A DNA stretch of 64,000 bases from Serratia sp. FDAARGOS_506 (GCF_003812745.1 NZ_CP033831.1:1054001-1118000); one strand, 5' to 3'. Counted from the first letter of the stretch, positions 20,365 to 33,747 are shown. Notes: generated by a model not told the origin, from the sequence alone. Numbers and translations are program-made.

Positions 20365-21075
20365 ATGAGTGAAGCACCGACGACCGTAGCGACCATCTGC
20401 CAAACGCTGAACGCCCGCATCACCGCAGGTGAGTTCGCCGTAGACGGCAAGCTGCCCTCCGAACGCGCCCTGAGCGAACAGTTCGCCACCACCCGCATTA
20501 CCTTGCAGGAGGCGCTCGGTCAGTTGGAGGCGCAGGGCGTCATCTACCGCCAGGTGCGGCGCGGCTGGTTCATCTCGCCCCCGCGTCTTATCTACAACCC
20601 GCTGCAGCGCAGCCATTTTCACGCCATGGCGCAGCAGCAGGGGCGCGCCGCCCATACCGAGGCGATCGACAGCGCGGTCGTCACGCTCGACGCGCCGCTG
20701 GCCGCCCGCCTGGCGCTGCCCACCGGCGCCGAGGCCTATCGCATTCGCCGGCTGCGCTACATCGACGGGCGCGCGGTGCTGTACTGCGAACACTACCTCA
20801 ACCCGAGCTATTTCCCCGGCATTCTGGACGAAGATCTGACCCAGTCTCTGACCGCGCTGTACGCCGCGCGCTACGGCATCCACTACGGCCGGGTGCGTTT
20901 CGACATGCTGCCCACCCTGCTGCCGCAGCAGGCCGCCGCCATGCTGAAGGTGACCTACGGCAGCCCGGCGCTGTTCATTACGCGGGTGAACCGCGATCAG
21001 CACGATCGGGTGATCGATTGCGATCTGGAGTATTGGCGTTACGATGCGCTGCACATCGACGTGGAAGCGCTGTAA
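20365..21075 (+). CDS. GntR-family (HutC/UTRA) transcriptional regulator, PhnR-like
   Basis: Repressor-type regulator of 236 aa. The N-terminal winged helix covers residues 5-72 (GKLPSERALSEQFATTRITLQEALGQL, broken here as KLPSERALSEQF and TTRITLQEALGQL). The UTRA effector domain spans about 80-235, ending DCDLEYWRYDALHIDVEAL. It resembles Salmonella PhnR as remembered (RRGWF, LRYxDGRAVxYCE, DQHxRVxDxDxEYWRxDxL), which regulates 2-aminoethylphosphonate uptake. It is divergent from the transporter operon with a palindromic site between them, so it most likely controls that operon. The ATG at 20365 has a weak Shine-Dalgarno. Confidence 0.85.
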   Translation: MSEAPTTVATICQTLNARITAGEFAVDGKLPSERALSEQFATTRITLQEALGQLEAQGVIYRQVRRGWFISPPRLIYNPLQRSHFHAMAQQQGRAAHTEAIDSAVVTLDAPLAARLALPTGAEAYRIRRLRYIDGRAVLYCEHYLNPSYFPGILDEDLTQSLTALYAARYGIHYGRVRFDMLPTLLPQQAAAMLKVTYGSPALFITRVNRDQHDRVIDCDLEYWRYDALHIDVEAL

Positions 21076-21080
21076 ATGAC

Positions 21081-21102
21081 AAGGGCGCATCGCTGCGCCC
21101 TT
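21081..21102. terminator. hairpin between the regulator and metH (convergent genes)
   Basis: AAGGGCGCA pairs with TGCGCCCTT around a TCGC loop, between two converging stop codons. The T-tail is short on both strands, so the terminator is probable rather than certain. Confidence 0.6.
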
Positions 21103-21112
21103 AAAGAGAAAA

Positions 21113-24793
<3,681 letters not shown>

Positions 24794-24893
24794 TGTAACC
24801 CCTTCCATTGCCATCCAGCCCATCACTCAACTGCCGCAAAAAACAACGAATCATCCTAGCACAGCTTGTAGGGACAAAGGGGGAGACGACAAT

Positions 24894-24906
24894 TGAGAGT
24901 TTTTCA
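24894..24906. promoter_or_regulatory. candidate MetR site upstream of metH
   Basis: TGAGAGTTTTTCA matches the MetR pattern TGAA-N5-TTCA at all but one defined position, about 100 bases upstream of metH. It is a single weak site and therefore only suggestive. Confidence 0.3.
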
Positions 24907-24964
24907 GGTTGTGCGCCAACACCTCCGATGAGCTGGCGGCGACTTGCAATTCATCGACAAAAAA

Positions 24965-24979
24965 CGAAAATGAATTCCA
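24965..24979. promoter_or_regulatory. IclR box in front of iclR (autoregulation)
   Basis: CGAAAATGAATTCCA matches 11 of the 14 defined positions of the IclR consensus TGGAAATNATTTCCA and lies 26 bases upstream of the iclR start, as expected for autorepression. Confidence 0.55.
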
Positions 24980-25004
24980 TCATACGGAAAAAGGAATCTC
25001 ACCC

Positions 25005-25835
25005 ATGGCCACCCCTGCTCCCGCCAAACGCGGCAAGAAGCCCCGCGCAGCAGCCCCGGCCGCCAGTGCGGCGACCGGCCAGGTACAATCGTTGACTCGT
25101 GGCCTGAAGCTGTTGGAGTACATTTCGGAAGCCCAGGGCAACGTGGCGCTGACCGATCTGGCCCAGCAGGCCGGCCTGCCGAACTCCACCACTCACCGCC
25201 TGCTCACCACCATGCAGCAGCAGGGATTCGTGCGCCAGGTCGGCGATCTCGGCCTGTGGACCATCGGCTCGCACGCCTTTGTGGTCGGCAGCAGCTTCCT
25301 GCAAAGCCGCAACCTGCTGGCGATGGTGCATCCGACGCTGCGGCGCCTGATGGAAGAGTCCGGCGAAACCGTCAACCTGGCGGTGCTGGATACCAGCGAG
25401 TACCAGGCGATCATCATCGATCAGGTGCAATGTACGGCGCTGATGCGCATGTCGGCGCCGATCGGCGGCAAACTGCCGATGCACGCCTCCGGCGCCGGCA
25501 AAGCGTTCCTCGCCACCCTGCCGGACGATCAGGTGACCAAACTGTTGCACAAGAAAGGCATGCACACCTACACCCCACATACCCTGACGCCGCACAACCT
25601 GAAAGAGGGGCTGGCGCAGATCCGCAAACAGGGCTTCTCCTTTGACGACGAAGAGCACGCGCTCGGCCTGCGTTGCGTGGCGGCCTGCATCTTCGACGAA
25701 CACCGCGAAGCCTTCGCCGCCATCTCCATCTCCGGCCCGGTGTCGCGCATCACCGACGATCGCGTAATCGAGCTGGGTGCGCTGGTGATCCACGCGGCGA
25801 AAGAGATCAGCCTGGCCTACGGCGGCGTGCGCTGA
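25005..25835 (+). CDS. iclR: acetate operon repressor IclR
   Basis: Represses aceBAK and its own gene. It has 276 aa against 274 in E. coli. The N-terminal helix-turn-helix spans residues 30-85 (ALTDLAQQAGLPNSTTHRLL). The C-terminal effector domain (MRMSAPIGGKLPMHASGAGKAFLA, FDDEEHALGLRCVAACIFDE, taken in parts) is near-identical to the E. coli protein. The ATG at 25005 has AAGGAAT upstream and gives MATPAPAKRGKKP, matching E. coli MVAPIPAKRGRKP. Here iclR is separated from aceK by the gluconate/Entner-Doudoroff block. An IclR box lies immediately upstream. Confidence 0.97.
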   Translation: MATPAPAKRGKKPRAAAPAASAATGQVQSLTRGLKLLEYISEAQGNVALTDLAQQAGLPNSTTHRLLTTMQQQGFVRQVGDLGLWTIGSHAFVVGSSFLQSRNLLAMVHPTLRRLMEESGETVNLAVLDTSEYQAIIIDQVQCTALMRMSAPIGGKLPMHASGAGKAFLATLPDDQVTKLLHKKGMHTYTPHTLTPHNLKEGLAQIRKQGFSFDDEEHALGLRCVAACIFDEHREAFAAISISGPVSRITDDRVIELGALVIHAAKEISLAYGGVR

Positions 25836-26012
25836 TCCAGCCCATCCGAGGGGCGCCCCTGCGCGCCCTCTCACCTTATCCCTTGCTCTGTTGTCAGCAT
25901 GTAACAGGCTATCGGCATCCTGTTTAGCACACGGGAAAAAAGCTTGAAGCCGATCACAGTTAACGATCCTCACGGCGAAAGCCCATTGCAACCGCTCAAA
26001 CTTCCTTCGACA

Positions 26013-26041
26013 ATGTTACCGATAACATGTTACCGGTAACA
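26013..26041. promoter_or_regulatory. two GntR/IdnR-type operators in front of gntK
   Basis: ATGTTACCGATAACAT (26013-26028) and ATGTTACCGGTAACA (26027-26041) match the enterobacterial gluconate operator and share their central AT. They lie 47-76 bases upstream of the gntK ATG. The GntR regulator itself is not encoded in this window. Confidence 0.88.
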
Positions 26042-26088
26042 ATCAAGCTGAACGAAGGTAACGTCACCCGGTGTTTTGGAGCCAAGCC

Positions 26089-26628
26089 ATGACCAACAAT
26101 CAAAATCGCATTTACGTCGTTATGGGCGTTTCCGGCAGCGGCAAGTCCGCCGTCGCCGCCGCCGCGGCCCGCCAACTCTCCGCCGGCTTCCTCGACGGCG
26201 ACTTCCTGCACCCGCGCAGCAATATCCTGAAAATGGCCGCCGGGGAAGCGTTGAACGATGACGATCGCGCCCCGTGGCTGGCCGCGCTCAACGACGCCGC
26301 CTTCGCCATGCAGCGCACCAACAGCGTGTCGATCATCGTCTGCTCGGCGCTGAAAAAGCAGTATCGCGACCGCCTGCGCGCCGGCAACGGCAACCTGTCG
26401 TTCATCTATCTGCACGGCGAGTTCCCGGTGATCGAATCCCGCCTGGCGGCGCGTAACGGCCACTTCTTCAAGCCGCAGATGCTGGTGACCCAGTTCGCCG
26501 CGTTGGAGCAGCCGGGCGCCGACGAAAGCGACGTGATGGCGATCGACATCAATCAGCCGCTGGACGCGGTGATCGCCGATACCGTGCGTCATATCCAGAG
26601 CTTCCTGCCGCAGGACGTGTGCGCGTGA
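26089..26628 (+). CDS. gntK: gluconokinase
   Basis: Phosphorylates gluconate to 6-phosphogluconate in the cytosol. It has 179 aa against 175 in E. coli. The P-loop GVSGSGKS is at residues 13-20, followed by the LDGDFLHPRSNILKMAAGEALNDDDR substrate region (seen as LDGDFLHPRSN and GEALNDDDRAPWL), which is diagnostic of the GntK family. The ATG at 26089 has GGAG eight bases upstream. Two gluconate-repressor boxes precede it. The stop overlaps the gntU start. Confidence 0.96.
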   Translation: MTNNQNRIYVVMGVSGSGKSAVAAAAARQLSAGFLDGDFLHPRSNILKMAAGEALNDDDRAPWLAALNDAAFAMQRTNSVSIIVCSALKKQYRDRLRAGNGNLSFIYLHGEFPVIESRLAARNGHFFKPQMLVTQFAALEQPGADESDVMAIDINQPLDAVIADTVRHIQSFLPQDVCA

Positions 26629-27962
26629 GTACCGTTACGCTGGTCGGTACCGCAGTCGGCTCGGTTTTACTGCTGTTATTCCTGGTGATGAAGGCGCGCA
26701 TGCACGCCTTCGTCGCGCTGATGCTGGTGTCCATCGCCGCCGGCATTTTCTCCGGCATGCCGCTGGAACACATCGCCGACACCATGCAAAAAGGCATGGG
26801 CGACACGCTGGGCTTCCTGGCGATCGTGGTGGCGCTGGGGGCGATGTTCGGCAAAATCCTGCATGAGGTCGGCGCGCTCGATCAAATTGCGGCGCAATTG
26901 CTGAAACGATTCGGACAAAGCAAGGCGCACTACGCGCTCGGCATCGCCGGGCTGATCTGCGCGCTACCGCTGTTCTTCGACGTGGCGGTGGTGCTACTGA
27001 TCGGCATCGTGTTCGCCGTGGCACGCCGCACCGACGGTAATATCGTCAAACTGGCGATCCCGCTGTTCGCCGGCGTGGCCGCCGCCGCCTCCTTCCTGCT
27101 GCCGGGGCCGGTGCCTATGCTGCTGGCTTCGCAGATGAAAGCCGACTTTGGCTGGATGATCGTCATCGGCCTGGTGGCGGCAGTGATCGGCATGCTGATC
27201 GCCGGCCCGCTGTACGGCAGCTTTATCAGCCGCTTCGTCAACTGGCCAATGCCGCCGGAAGAGAACGAGCCGACGCTGACCAAGGGCAATCTGCCTTCGT
27301 TCGGCTTCAGCCTGGCGCTGGTTCTGTGCCCGCTGGTGCTGGTTGGCATGAAAACCATCGGCGCGCGGCTGGTCACTCCGGGTTCGCAGCTGCAGCAGTG
27401 GCTGGAGTTTATCGGCCACCCGTTCACCGCCATCCTGCTGGCCTGTCTGATCGTGATTTACGGCCTGGCGAAACCGCGCGGCATGAGCAACGAACAGACG
27501 CTGGCCATCTGCTCCGCAGCCGTACAACCGGCCGGGATCATCCTGCTGATGACCGGCGCCGGCGGGGTATTCAAACAGATCCTGGTGGATTCCGGCGTAG
27601 GGCCGGCGCTGGGTGACGCCATGATCGGCGCCGGCCTGCCGATCGCCGTGGCCGCCTTTGCGCTGTCCGCTATGGTGCGGGTGATTCAGGGCTCGGCCAC
27701 CGTCGCTTGCCTGACCACCGTCGGCCTGGTGCTGCCGGTCACCAGCCAGCTCGGATTGAACGGCGGGCAACTGGCCGCGCTGGCCATCTGCATCGCCGGC
27801 GGCTCCATCGTGCTGAGCCACGTCAACGACGCCGGCTTCTGGCTGTTCGGCAAATTCACCGGCGCCAACGAACTGCAAACGCTGAAAACCTGGACGGTGA
27901 TGGAAACGATTCTGGGCAGCGTCGGCGGCGCTATCGGCATGATTGCATTCACGATGTTTTAA
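26625..27962 (+). CDS. gntU: gluconate transporter, GntU type
   Basis: Inner-membrane gluconate:proton symporter of the GntP family, 445 aa with about 12 to 14 spans. It is very close to E. coli GntU (446 aa) through VMKARMHAF, KGMGDTLGFLAIVVALGAMFGKILHE (in parts), VRVIQGSATVACLT and VLSHVNDAGFWLFGKF. It starts at GTG 26625 (MSTVTLVGTAVGSV), whose last bases overlap the gntK stop (GTGA), so the two are translationally coupled. The same gntK-gntU pairing is known in E. coli. Confidence 0.95.
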   Translation: MSTVTLVGTAVGSVLLLLFLVMKARMHAFVALMLVSIAAGIFSGMPLEHIADTMQKGMGDTLGFLAIVVALGAMFGKILHEVGALDQIAAQLLKRFGQSKAHYALGIAGLICALPLFFDVAVVLLIGIVFAVARRTDGNIVKLAIPLFAGVAAAASFLLPGPVPMLLASQMKADFGWMIVIGLVAAVIGMLIAGPLYGSFISRFVNWPMPPEENEPTLTKGNLPSFGFSLALVLCPLVLVGMKTIGARLVTPGSQLQQWLEFIGHPFTAILLACLIVIYGLAKPRGMSNEQTLAICSAAVQPAGIILLMTGAGGVFKQILVDSGVGPALGDAMIGAGLPIAVAAFALSAMVRVIQGSATVACLTTVGLVLPVTSQLGLNGGQLAALAICIAGGSIVLSHVNDAGFWLFGKFTGANELQTLKTWTVMETILGSVGGAIGMIAFTMF

Positions 27963-27972
27963 ATCCTAAATC

Positions 27973-28016
27973 GCCCCCGGCCTTGCACACCAGGGCTGCA
28001 AATCACCACCGGGGGC
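27973..28016 (+). other. long hairpin between gntU and edd
   Basis: GCCCCCGG (27973-27980) and CCGGGGGC (28009-28016) are perfect complements enclosing 28 bases. No T-run follows. It could trim or stabilise the gntKU message relative to edd-eda; the function is inferred. Confidence 0.45.
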
Positions 28017-28060
28017 ACCGCCACAGGCGGCGACTATAACAACAGCAATGTGAGGAAGGC

Positions 28061-29875
28061 ATGATTAACCCAACCTTGTCCCGTGTCACACAGCGCATCA
28101 TCCACCGTTCCCAAGCCAGCCGTGCCGCCTATCTGGCGCGCATCGAAGCGGCCCGTTCCCAAACCGTCCACCGCGCACAGCTGGCCTGCGGCAACCTTGC
28201 CCACGGCTTCGCCGCCTGTCAGCCCGATGACAAGACGGCGCTGAAAAACATGGTGCGCAGCGATATCGCCATCATCACCGCCTACAACGACATGCTGTCG
28301 GCCCACCAGCCGTACGAACACTACCCGCAGCGGCTGAAACAGGCGCTGCAGGCCGTGGGCGCCGTGGGCCAAGTGGCCGGCGGCGTGCCGGCAATGTGCG
28401 ACGGCGTGACGCAGGGGCAGGACGGCATGGAGCTGTCGCTGATGAGCCGTGACGTGATCGCCATGTCGGCCGCCGTCGGCCTGTCGCACAACATGTTCGA
28501 CGGCGCGCTGTTCCTCGGCATCTGCGACAAGATCGTGCCCGGACTGGTGATGGCCGCCCTCTCCTTCGGCCACCTGCCCGCGCTGTTCGTGCCGGCCGGC
28601 CCGATGAGCAGCGGTTTGCCCAACAAGGAAAAGGTGCGCGTGCGCCAGCTGTACGCCGAAGGCAAGGCCGACCGTCTGGCGCTGCTGGAAGCCGAGGCCG
28701 CTTCCTATCACGGCATCGGCACCTGCACCTTCTACGGCACCGCCAACACCAACCAGATGGTGATGGAAGTGATGGGCCTGCACCTGCCGGGCGCCTCCTT
28801 CGTGCATCCGGATACGCCGCTGCGCGATGCGCTGAACGACGCCGCCGCGCGCCAGGTGACCCGACTGACCGACACCGCCGGCAACTACCTGCCGATCGGC
28901 CGCCTGGTGGACGAGAAAGTGGTGGTGAACGGCATCGTCTCGCTGCTGGCCACCGGCGGTTCCACCAACCTGACCATGCATCTGGTGGCGATGGCGCGCG
29001 CAGCGGGCATCATCATTACCTGGGACGATTTCTCGGAGCTGTCGGAGGCGGTGCCGCTGCTGTGCCGCATCTATCCGAACGGCCCGGCCGACATCAACCA
29101 GTTCCAGGCCGCCGGCGGCGTGCCACTGGTGGTGCGTGAGCTGTTGCAACACGGGCTGCTGCACGAAGACGTGCACACCGTGGCCGGTTTCGGCCTGCAC
29201 CGCTACACCCAGGAACCTTGGCTGGACAACGGCCAGCTGGTGTGGCGCGAAGGGGTGACCGACTCGCTCGATGCCAGCGTGATCGCCAGCGTCGCTCAGC
29301 CGTTTGAGCATCACGGCGGCACCAAAGTGATGGCCGGCAATCTGGGCCGTGCGGTGATGAAAACCTCGGCGGTGCCCGCCGACAATCAGATCATCGAAGC
29401 GCCGGCGGTGGTGTTCGACAGCCAACACGACATCGTGCCGGCGTTCGAAGCCGGCAAGCTGGATCGCGATTGCGTGGTGGTGGTGCGCTTCCAGGGGCCG
29501 CAAGCCAACGGCATGCCCGAACTGCACAAGCTGATGCCGCCGCTGGGCGTGCTGATGGATCGCGGCTTCAAAGTGGCACTGGTGACCGACGGCCGCCTGT
29601 CCGGCGCCTCCGGCAAGGTGCCTTCCGCCATTCACGTCACCCCGGAAGCCTATACCGGCGGCCTGCTGGCGAAAGTGCGCGACGGCGATCCGATCCGCGT
29701 TAACGGCCGCAGCGGCGAGCTGCAGGTGTTGGTCGACGCCGACGAACTGGCGCGGCGCACGCCTTGCCAACCCGACCTGAGCGCGGAACACATCGGCTGC
29801 GGCCGCGAGCTGTTCGGTGCGTTGCGCAGCCAGCTGTCCGGCGCCGAACAGGGCGCCTGCTGCATCAAATTTTAA
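28061..29875 (+). CDS. edd: phosphogluconate dehydratase
   Basis: Entner-Doudoroff step one: 6-phosphogluconate to 2-keto-3-deoxy-6-phosphogluconate. It is an iron-sulfur enzyme of the IlvD/Edd family, 604 aa (E. coli 603). Family signatures are intact: the GICDKIVPG cysteine motif and [20 protein letters not shown]. The ATG at 28061 has TGAGGAAGG upstream. The gene is 98 bases after gntU and 55 before eda, so the four genes likely form one gluconate-responsive unit. Confidence 0.97.
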   Translation: MINPTLSRVTQRIIHRSQASRAAYLARIEAARSQTVHRAQLACGNLAHGFAACQPDDKTALKNMVRSDIAIITAYNDMLSAHQPYEHYPQRLKQALQAVGAVGQVAGGVPAMCDGVTQGQDGMELSLMSRDVIAMSAAVGLSHNMFDGALFLGICDKIVPGLVMAALSFGHLPALFVPAGPMSSGLPNKEKVRVRQLYAEGKADRLALLEAEAASYHGIGTCTFYGTANTNQMVMEVMGLHLPGASFVHPDTPLRDALNDAAARQVTRLTDTAGNYLPIGRLVDEKVVVNGIVSLLATGGSTNLTMHLVAMARAAGIIITWDDFSELSEAVPLLCRIYPNGPADINQFQAAGGVPLVVRELLQHGLLHEDVHTVAGFGLHRYTQEPWLDNGQLVWREGVTDSLDASVIASVAQPFEHHGGTKVMAGNLGRAVMKTSAVPADNQIIEAPAVVFDSQHDIVPAFEAGKLDRDCVVVVRFQGPQANGMPELHKLMPPLGVLMDRGFKVALVTDGRLSGASGKVPSAIHVTPEAYTGGLLAKVRDGDPIRVNGRSGELQVLVDADELARRTPCQPDLSAEHIGCGRELFGALRSQLSGAEQGACCIKF

Positions 29876-29930
29876 TCGATAGCCTGGCCGCATCGCCGCC
29901 TGGCGGCGGCCACACGGGAGAACATCAATC

Positions 29931-30572
29931 ATGAACAAGTGGAAAACAAGCGCCGAGCAGATCCTGACGGCGGGACCGGTGGTACCGGTCATCGTGATCA
30001 ACAAACTGGAACATGCGGTGCCGTTGGCGAAAGCGCTGGTCGCCGGCGGCGTGCGGGTGCTTGAGGTGACGCTGCGCACCGCCTGCGCCATGGACGCCAT
30101 TCGCGCCATCGCCCAAGAAGTGCCGGAAGCGATCATCGGCGCCGGTACCGTGATCAATCCCCAGCAGCTGCGTGAAGTGACCGAGGCCGGTGCGCAGTTC
30201 GCCATCAGCCCGGGGCTGACCGACGAGCTACTCAAGGCGGCCACCGCCGGGTCCATTCCGCTTATTCCGGGCATCAGCACCGTTTCCGAGCTGATGCTGG
30301 GCATGGATTACGGCCTGCGCGAGTTTAAATTCTTCCCGGCGGAGGCCAACGGCGGCGTAAAAGCGCTGCAGGCGATCGGCGGCCCGTTCCCGCAGGTGCG
30401 CTTCTGCCCGACCGGCGGCATCTCGCCGGACAATTACCGCAGCTATCTGGCGCTGAAAAGCGTGCTGTGCATCGGCGGCTCCTGGCTGGTGCCGGCGGAC
30501 GCGCTGGAAAGCGGCGACTACGCCCGCATCACCGAACTGGCGCGCACCGCCGTCGCGGGCGCTCAGGCCTGA
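29931..30572 (+). CDS. eda: KDPG aldolase (2-keto-3-deoxy-6-phosphogluconate aldolase)
   Basis: Splits KDPG to pyruvate and glyceraldehyde 3-phosphate, completing the Entner-Doudoroff pathway. The 213 aa equal the E. coli length. Catalytic Glu45, with Thr47 and Arg49 (LEVTLRT), and the Schiff-base Lys133 (EFKFFPAEA) are at the canonical positions. The ATG at 29931 has GGGAGAAC upstream. Its stop codon lies one base from the stop of the convergent aceK. Confidence 0.97.
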   Translation: MNKWKTSAEQILTAGPVVPVIVINKLEHAVPLAKALVAGGVRVLEVTLRTACAMDAIRAIAQEVPEAIIGAGTVINPQQLREVTEAGAQFAISPGLTDELLKAATAGSIPLIPGISTVSELMLGMDYGLREFKFFPAEANGGVKALQAIGGPFPQVRFCPTGGISPDNYRSYLALKSVLCIGGSWLVPADALESGDYARITELARTAVAGAQA

Positions 30573-30573
30573 T

Positions 30574-32328
30574 TTACATCGCAGCGGTGGCGGCCGGCAG
30601 CGCCGCCCCGCTGCGCTGGCTGAACCGCTGCTTCTTGCGGTAAGCGAACACGTCTTCCACGTGCCCCTCGCGGATGCGCTGCTGCAACCCGCGCCAATAC
30701 TCAGCCGTAAACAGATCGCTGTGCAGCTCTTCAAACACCTGCCGAATGCGCCGATCGCCGCACAGGAAGTGGCGGAACTCCTCCGGGAACACGTCGTTGG
30801 GCGCGATGCTGTACCACGGCTCACTGGCCAGCTCGTCCTCCGGATAACGCGGCGGCGGAATGTCGCGGAAGTTAACCTCGGTCATGTAGCAAATTTCGTC
30901 GTAGTCGTAGAACACCACCCGCCCGTGGCGCGTCACGCCAAAGTTCTTGAACAGCATGTCGCCGGGGAAGATATTGGCGGCGGCCAGCTGCTTGATGGCA
31001 TTGCCGTACTCTTCGATCGCATCGCGCATCTGCTGGTCGTTGGCCTGCTCCAGATACAGGTTCAGCGGCGTCATGCGCCGTTCCATATACAGGTGCTTAA
31101 TCACGATGCGGTCGCCGAGATCTTCCAGTTTGCCCGGCACTTCGCGCTGCAGTTCCGCCAACAGCGCCGGGCTGAGGCGCGCCTTGTCGACGACGAAATT
31201 CTCGTACTCCTGGGTATCCGCCATTCGCCCGACGCGATCGTGCTCTTTCACCAGCTGATAGCAGGCCATCACCTGCGCCTGCGTCACCTCTTTTTGCGGG
31301 GCGAACTCGTCCTTGATCACTTTGAATACCCGATCGAAGGACGGCAAGGTGAACACCAGCATCACCATGCCCTTCACCCCCGGCGCGATGATAAATTGCT
31401 CCTGCGACTGCGCCATAAAGGTCAGGTATTCGCGATAGCATTCGGTTTTGCCGTGCTTCTGGCAGCCAATCGCCATGTACAGCTCGGCGGTGGTTTTGCC
31501 CGGCAGGATCTCGCGCAGCCACTCCACCATCGCCGCCGGCAGCGGCGCGTAGACCATGAAATAAGAACGAGCGAAGCCGAAGACGATGCTGGCCTCGGCC
31601 TTACCGGTCAGGCAGGCGTCGATAAACAGCGCGCCCGACTCGCTGTGGTGGATCGGCAGCAAGAACGGATACACGCCGTCGGCCAGGCGCAGCTTGCCGA
31701 CCAGCCAGGCGGCCTTGTTGCGGTAGAACAGTTCGTTGGCGATCTGAAAAGTCGCCCCCGCCAGCTGCTGCGGGCTGAAGGCGCGTTGTAGCGCCTGAGT
31801 GATGTAATGAATGTCGCGCGTCAAATCCTCCCACGGCAGCCGCAGCGGCAGATCGCTCAGCACGCTGCGCAGCATCGCCGGCAGATCGCCATTGGGAGTG
31901 AAATCGCGCGCCAGTGGACGCGGAATGTCGCGAAAGCGCCGCTCCGGCTGCGAACTGAAGACGAACAGCTTGTCCGGCGTCAGATCGCGATGCTTGAACA
32001 GCCGGCAGTAGACTGAGTTAAAGAAGCTTTCGGCGATCTCGAAACGCGGATAGTCCGGCAACAGGTCGATATAGACCGCTTTGACCCGGCTGGGGAAGTC
32101 GGCGTCGAAGTATTTCTGCCCGGTGATGCATTTGAGCTGCTCCACCACCAGGCCGACGTGATGGTCATACAGATGGATGCGCTTTTTCATCGCCTGCTGC
32201 ACCGCCGGCCAGTCAGCCTGCTCGAAGCGCTGCTGCGCGCCGGCGGTCACTTCCAGAAAACGGCCGTACTGCGCATCGAAGCCCTGCAGGATTGTCTGTG
32301 CGATCAACAATTCCAGTTTTGCCGCCAT
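30574..32328 (-). CDS. aceK: isocitrate dehydrogenase kinase/phosphatase
   Basis: Bifunctional enzyme that phosphorylates and dephosphorylates isocitrate dehydrogenase to divert isocitrate into the glyoxylate bypass. It has 584 aa (E. coli 578). An N-terminal regulatory region is followed by a kinase-like fold with the ATP loop [12 protein letters not shown] near 335 and the metal/catalytic segment [19 protein letters not shown]. The ATG at 32328 ([20 protein letters not shown]) is chosen because E. coli begins [15 protein letters not shown]; a longer frame would read through the hairpin. It is the last gene of aceBAK, downstream of an attenuator-like hairpin. Confidence 0.97.
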   Translation of the reverse strand: MAAKLELLIAQTILQGFDAQYGRFLEVTAGAQQRFEQADWPAVQQAMKKRIHLYDHHVGLVVEQLKCITGQKYFDADFPSRVKAVYIDLLPDYPRFEIAESFFNSVYCRLFKHRDLTPDKLFVFSSQPERRFRDIPRPLARDFTPNGDLPAMLRSVLSDLPLRLPWEDLTRDIHYITQALQRAFSPQQLAGATFQIANELFYRNKAAWLVGKLRLADGVYPFLLPIHHSESGALFIDACLTGKAEASIVFGFARSYFMVYAPLPAAMVEWLREILPGKTTAELYMAIGCQKHGKTECYREYLTFMAQSQEQFIIAPGVKGMVMLVFTLPSFDRVFKVIKDEFAPQKEVTQAQVMACYQLVKEHDRVGRMADTQEYENFVVDKARLSPALLAELQREVPGKLEDLGDRIVIKHLYMERRMTPLNLYLEQANDQQMRDAIEEYGNAIKQLAAANIFPGDMLFKNFGVTRHGRVVFYDYDEICYMTEVNFRDIPPPRYPEDELASEPWYSIAPNDVFPEEFRHFLCGDRRIRQVFEELHSDLFTAEYWRGLQQRIREGHVEDVFAYRKKQRFSQRSGAALPAATAAM

Positions 32329-32341
32329 CCTTACCCCCCGC

Positions 32342-32369
32342 CAGAAAAAGAAGCCTGCGCATGCAGGCT
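32342..32369 (-). terminator. intercistronic terminator-like hairpin between aceA and aceK
   Basis: On the minus strand AGCCTGC and GCAGGCT form a 7-bp stem with an ATGC loop, followed by TCTTTTTCT. This is the shape of an intrinsic terminator and lies inside the operon, so only part of the transcription should reach aceK. In E. coli aceK is also expressed far below aceBA. Confidence 0.72.
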
Positions 32370-32398
32370 CCGGGTGAAACGTCTTCAAGCTTGCCGCA

Positions 32399-33706
32399 TC
32401 AGAACTGCTGTTCTTCCGTCGAACCGGTCAGCGCGGTGACCGAAGAGGCGCCGCCCTGAATGATGGTGGTGACTTTGTCGAAGTAACCGGTGCCCACCTC
32501 TTGCTGGTGCGACGCGAAGGTGTAGCCGCGATCCACCGCGGCGAACTCGGCCTGCTGCACCTTCTCGACGTAGTGTTTCATGCCCTCGCCCTGCGCATAG
32601 GCATGCGCCAGGTCGAACATGTTGAACCACATGCTGTGGATGCCCGCCAGCGTGATGAACTGATACTTGTAGCCCATGTCTGACAGCGCCTGCTGGAAGC
32701 GAGCGATGGTCTGGTCGTCAAGGTTCTTCTTCCAGTTGAACGACGGCGAGCAGTTGTAGGCCAGCAGCTTGCCCGGGTATTTGGCGTGGATGGCGTCGGC
32801 AAAGCGCTGAGCGGCATCCAGATCCGGCGTTGAGGTTTCGCACCACACCATATCCGCGTAAGGGGCGTAAGCCAGGCCGCGGCTGATCGCCTGCTCGACG
32901 CCGGCATGGGTGCGGAAGAAGCCTTCCGCCGTGCGCTCACCGGTGACGAAAGCGCTGTCATACGGATCGCAATCGGAGGTCAGCAGGTCGGCCGCATCGG
33001 CGTCGGTGCGGGCGATCACCAGCGTCGGCACGCCAAGCACGTCGGCCGCCAGGCGCGCGGCGACCAGTTTCTGGATCGCTTCTTGCGTCGGCACCAGCAC
33101 TTTGCCGCCCATATGGCCGCACTTCTTCACCGCCGCCAGCTGGTCTTCAAAGTGCACCCCGGCGGCGCCGGCGGTGATCATCGCTTTCATCAGCTCGAAG
33201 GCGTTCAGCACGCCGCCGAAGCCGGCTTCCGCATCGGCGACGATCGGCAGGAAATAATCGGTGTAGCCTTTGCTGCCCGGCTCAATCTGGTTAGCCCATT
33301 GGATCTGATCGGCGCGGCGGAAGGTATTGTTGATGCGCTCGACAACCTTCGGCACCGAGTCCACCGGATACAGCGACTGGTCAGGGTACATGGCCGCCGC
33401 GCTGTTGGCGTCCGCCGCCACCTGCCAACCGGACAGGTAGATAGCCTCGACGCCGGCTTTGGCCTGCTGCAGCGCCTGGCCGCCGGTGAGCGCGCCCAGG
33501 CAGTTCACGTAGCCTTTGCGCGCCTTGCCGTTCAACAATGCCCACAGTTTGGCGGCGCCGTTTTGCGCCAGAGTGCATTCCGGGTTGACCGAACCGCGCA
33601 GGTTGATCACGTCTTCGGCGCTGTAAGGGCGGGTAATGCCTTCCCAACGGGCCGATTTCCATTCCTGTTCCAGCTGCTGGATCTGTTGAGAGCGAGAGGT
33701 AGACAT
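32399..33706 (-). CDS. aceA: isocitrate lyase
   Basis: Cleaves isocitrate to glyoxylate and succinate. It has 435 aa (E. coli 434). The active-site signature KKCGH is at residues 194-198 with the catalytic Cys196. The upstream GWQVAADAN and later [15 protein letters not shown] segments are conserved. The ATG at 33706 follows AAAGGAT. It is the second gene of aceBAK, 41 bases after aceB. Confidence 0.98.
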   Translation of the reverse strand: MSTSRSQQIQQLEQEWKSARWEGITRPYSAEDVINLRGSVNPECTLAQNGAAKLWALLNGKARKGYVNCLGALTGGQALQQAKAGVEAIYLSGWQVAADANSAAAMYPDQSLYPVDSVPKVVERINNTFRRADQIQWANQIEPGSKGYTDYFLPIVADAEAGFGGVLNAFELMKAMITAGAAGVHFEDQLAAVKKCGHMGGKVLVPTQEAIQKLVAARLAADVLGVPTLVIARTDADAADLLTSDCDPYDSAFVTGERTAEGFFRTHAGVEQAISRGLAYAPYADMVWCETSTPDLDAAQRFADAIHAKYPGKLLAYNCSPSFNWKKNLDDQTIARFQQALSDMGYKYQFITLAGIHSMWFNMFDLAHAYAQGEGMKHYVEKVQQAEFAAVDRGYTFASHQQEVGTGYFDKVTTIIQGGASSVTALTGSTEEQQF

Positions 33707-33747
33707 AATTTTTATCCTTTCAGTCGTGTAGGGTTGATTGGGTAAAT

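Noticed and set aside
28034-30304. 756-codon open frame opposite edd
   Set aside because: His/Gln/Gly-rich shadow spanning two unrelated genes, without a start signal.
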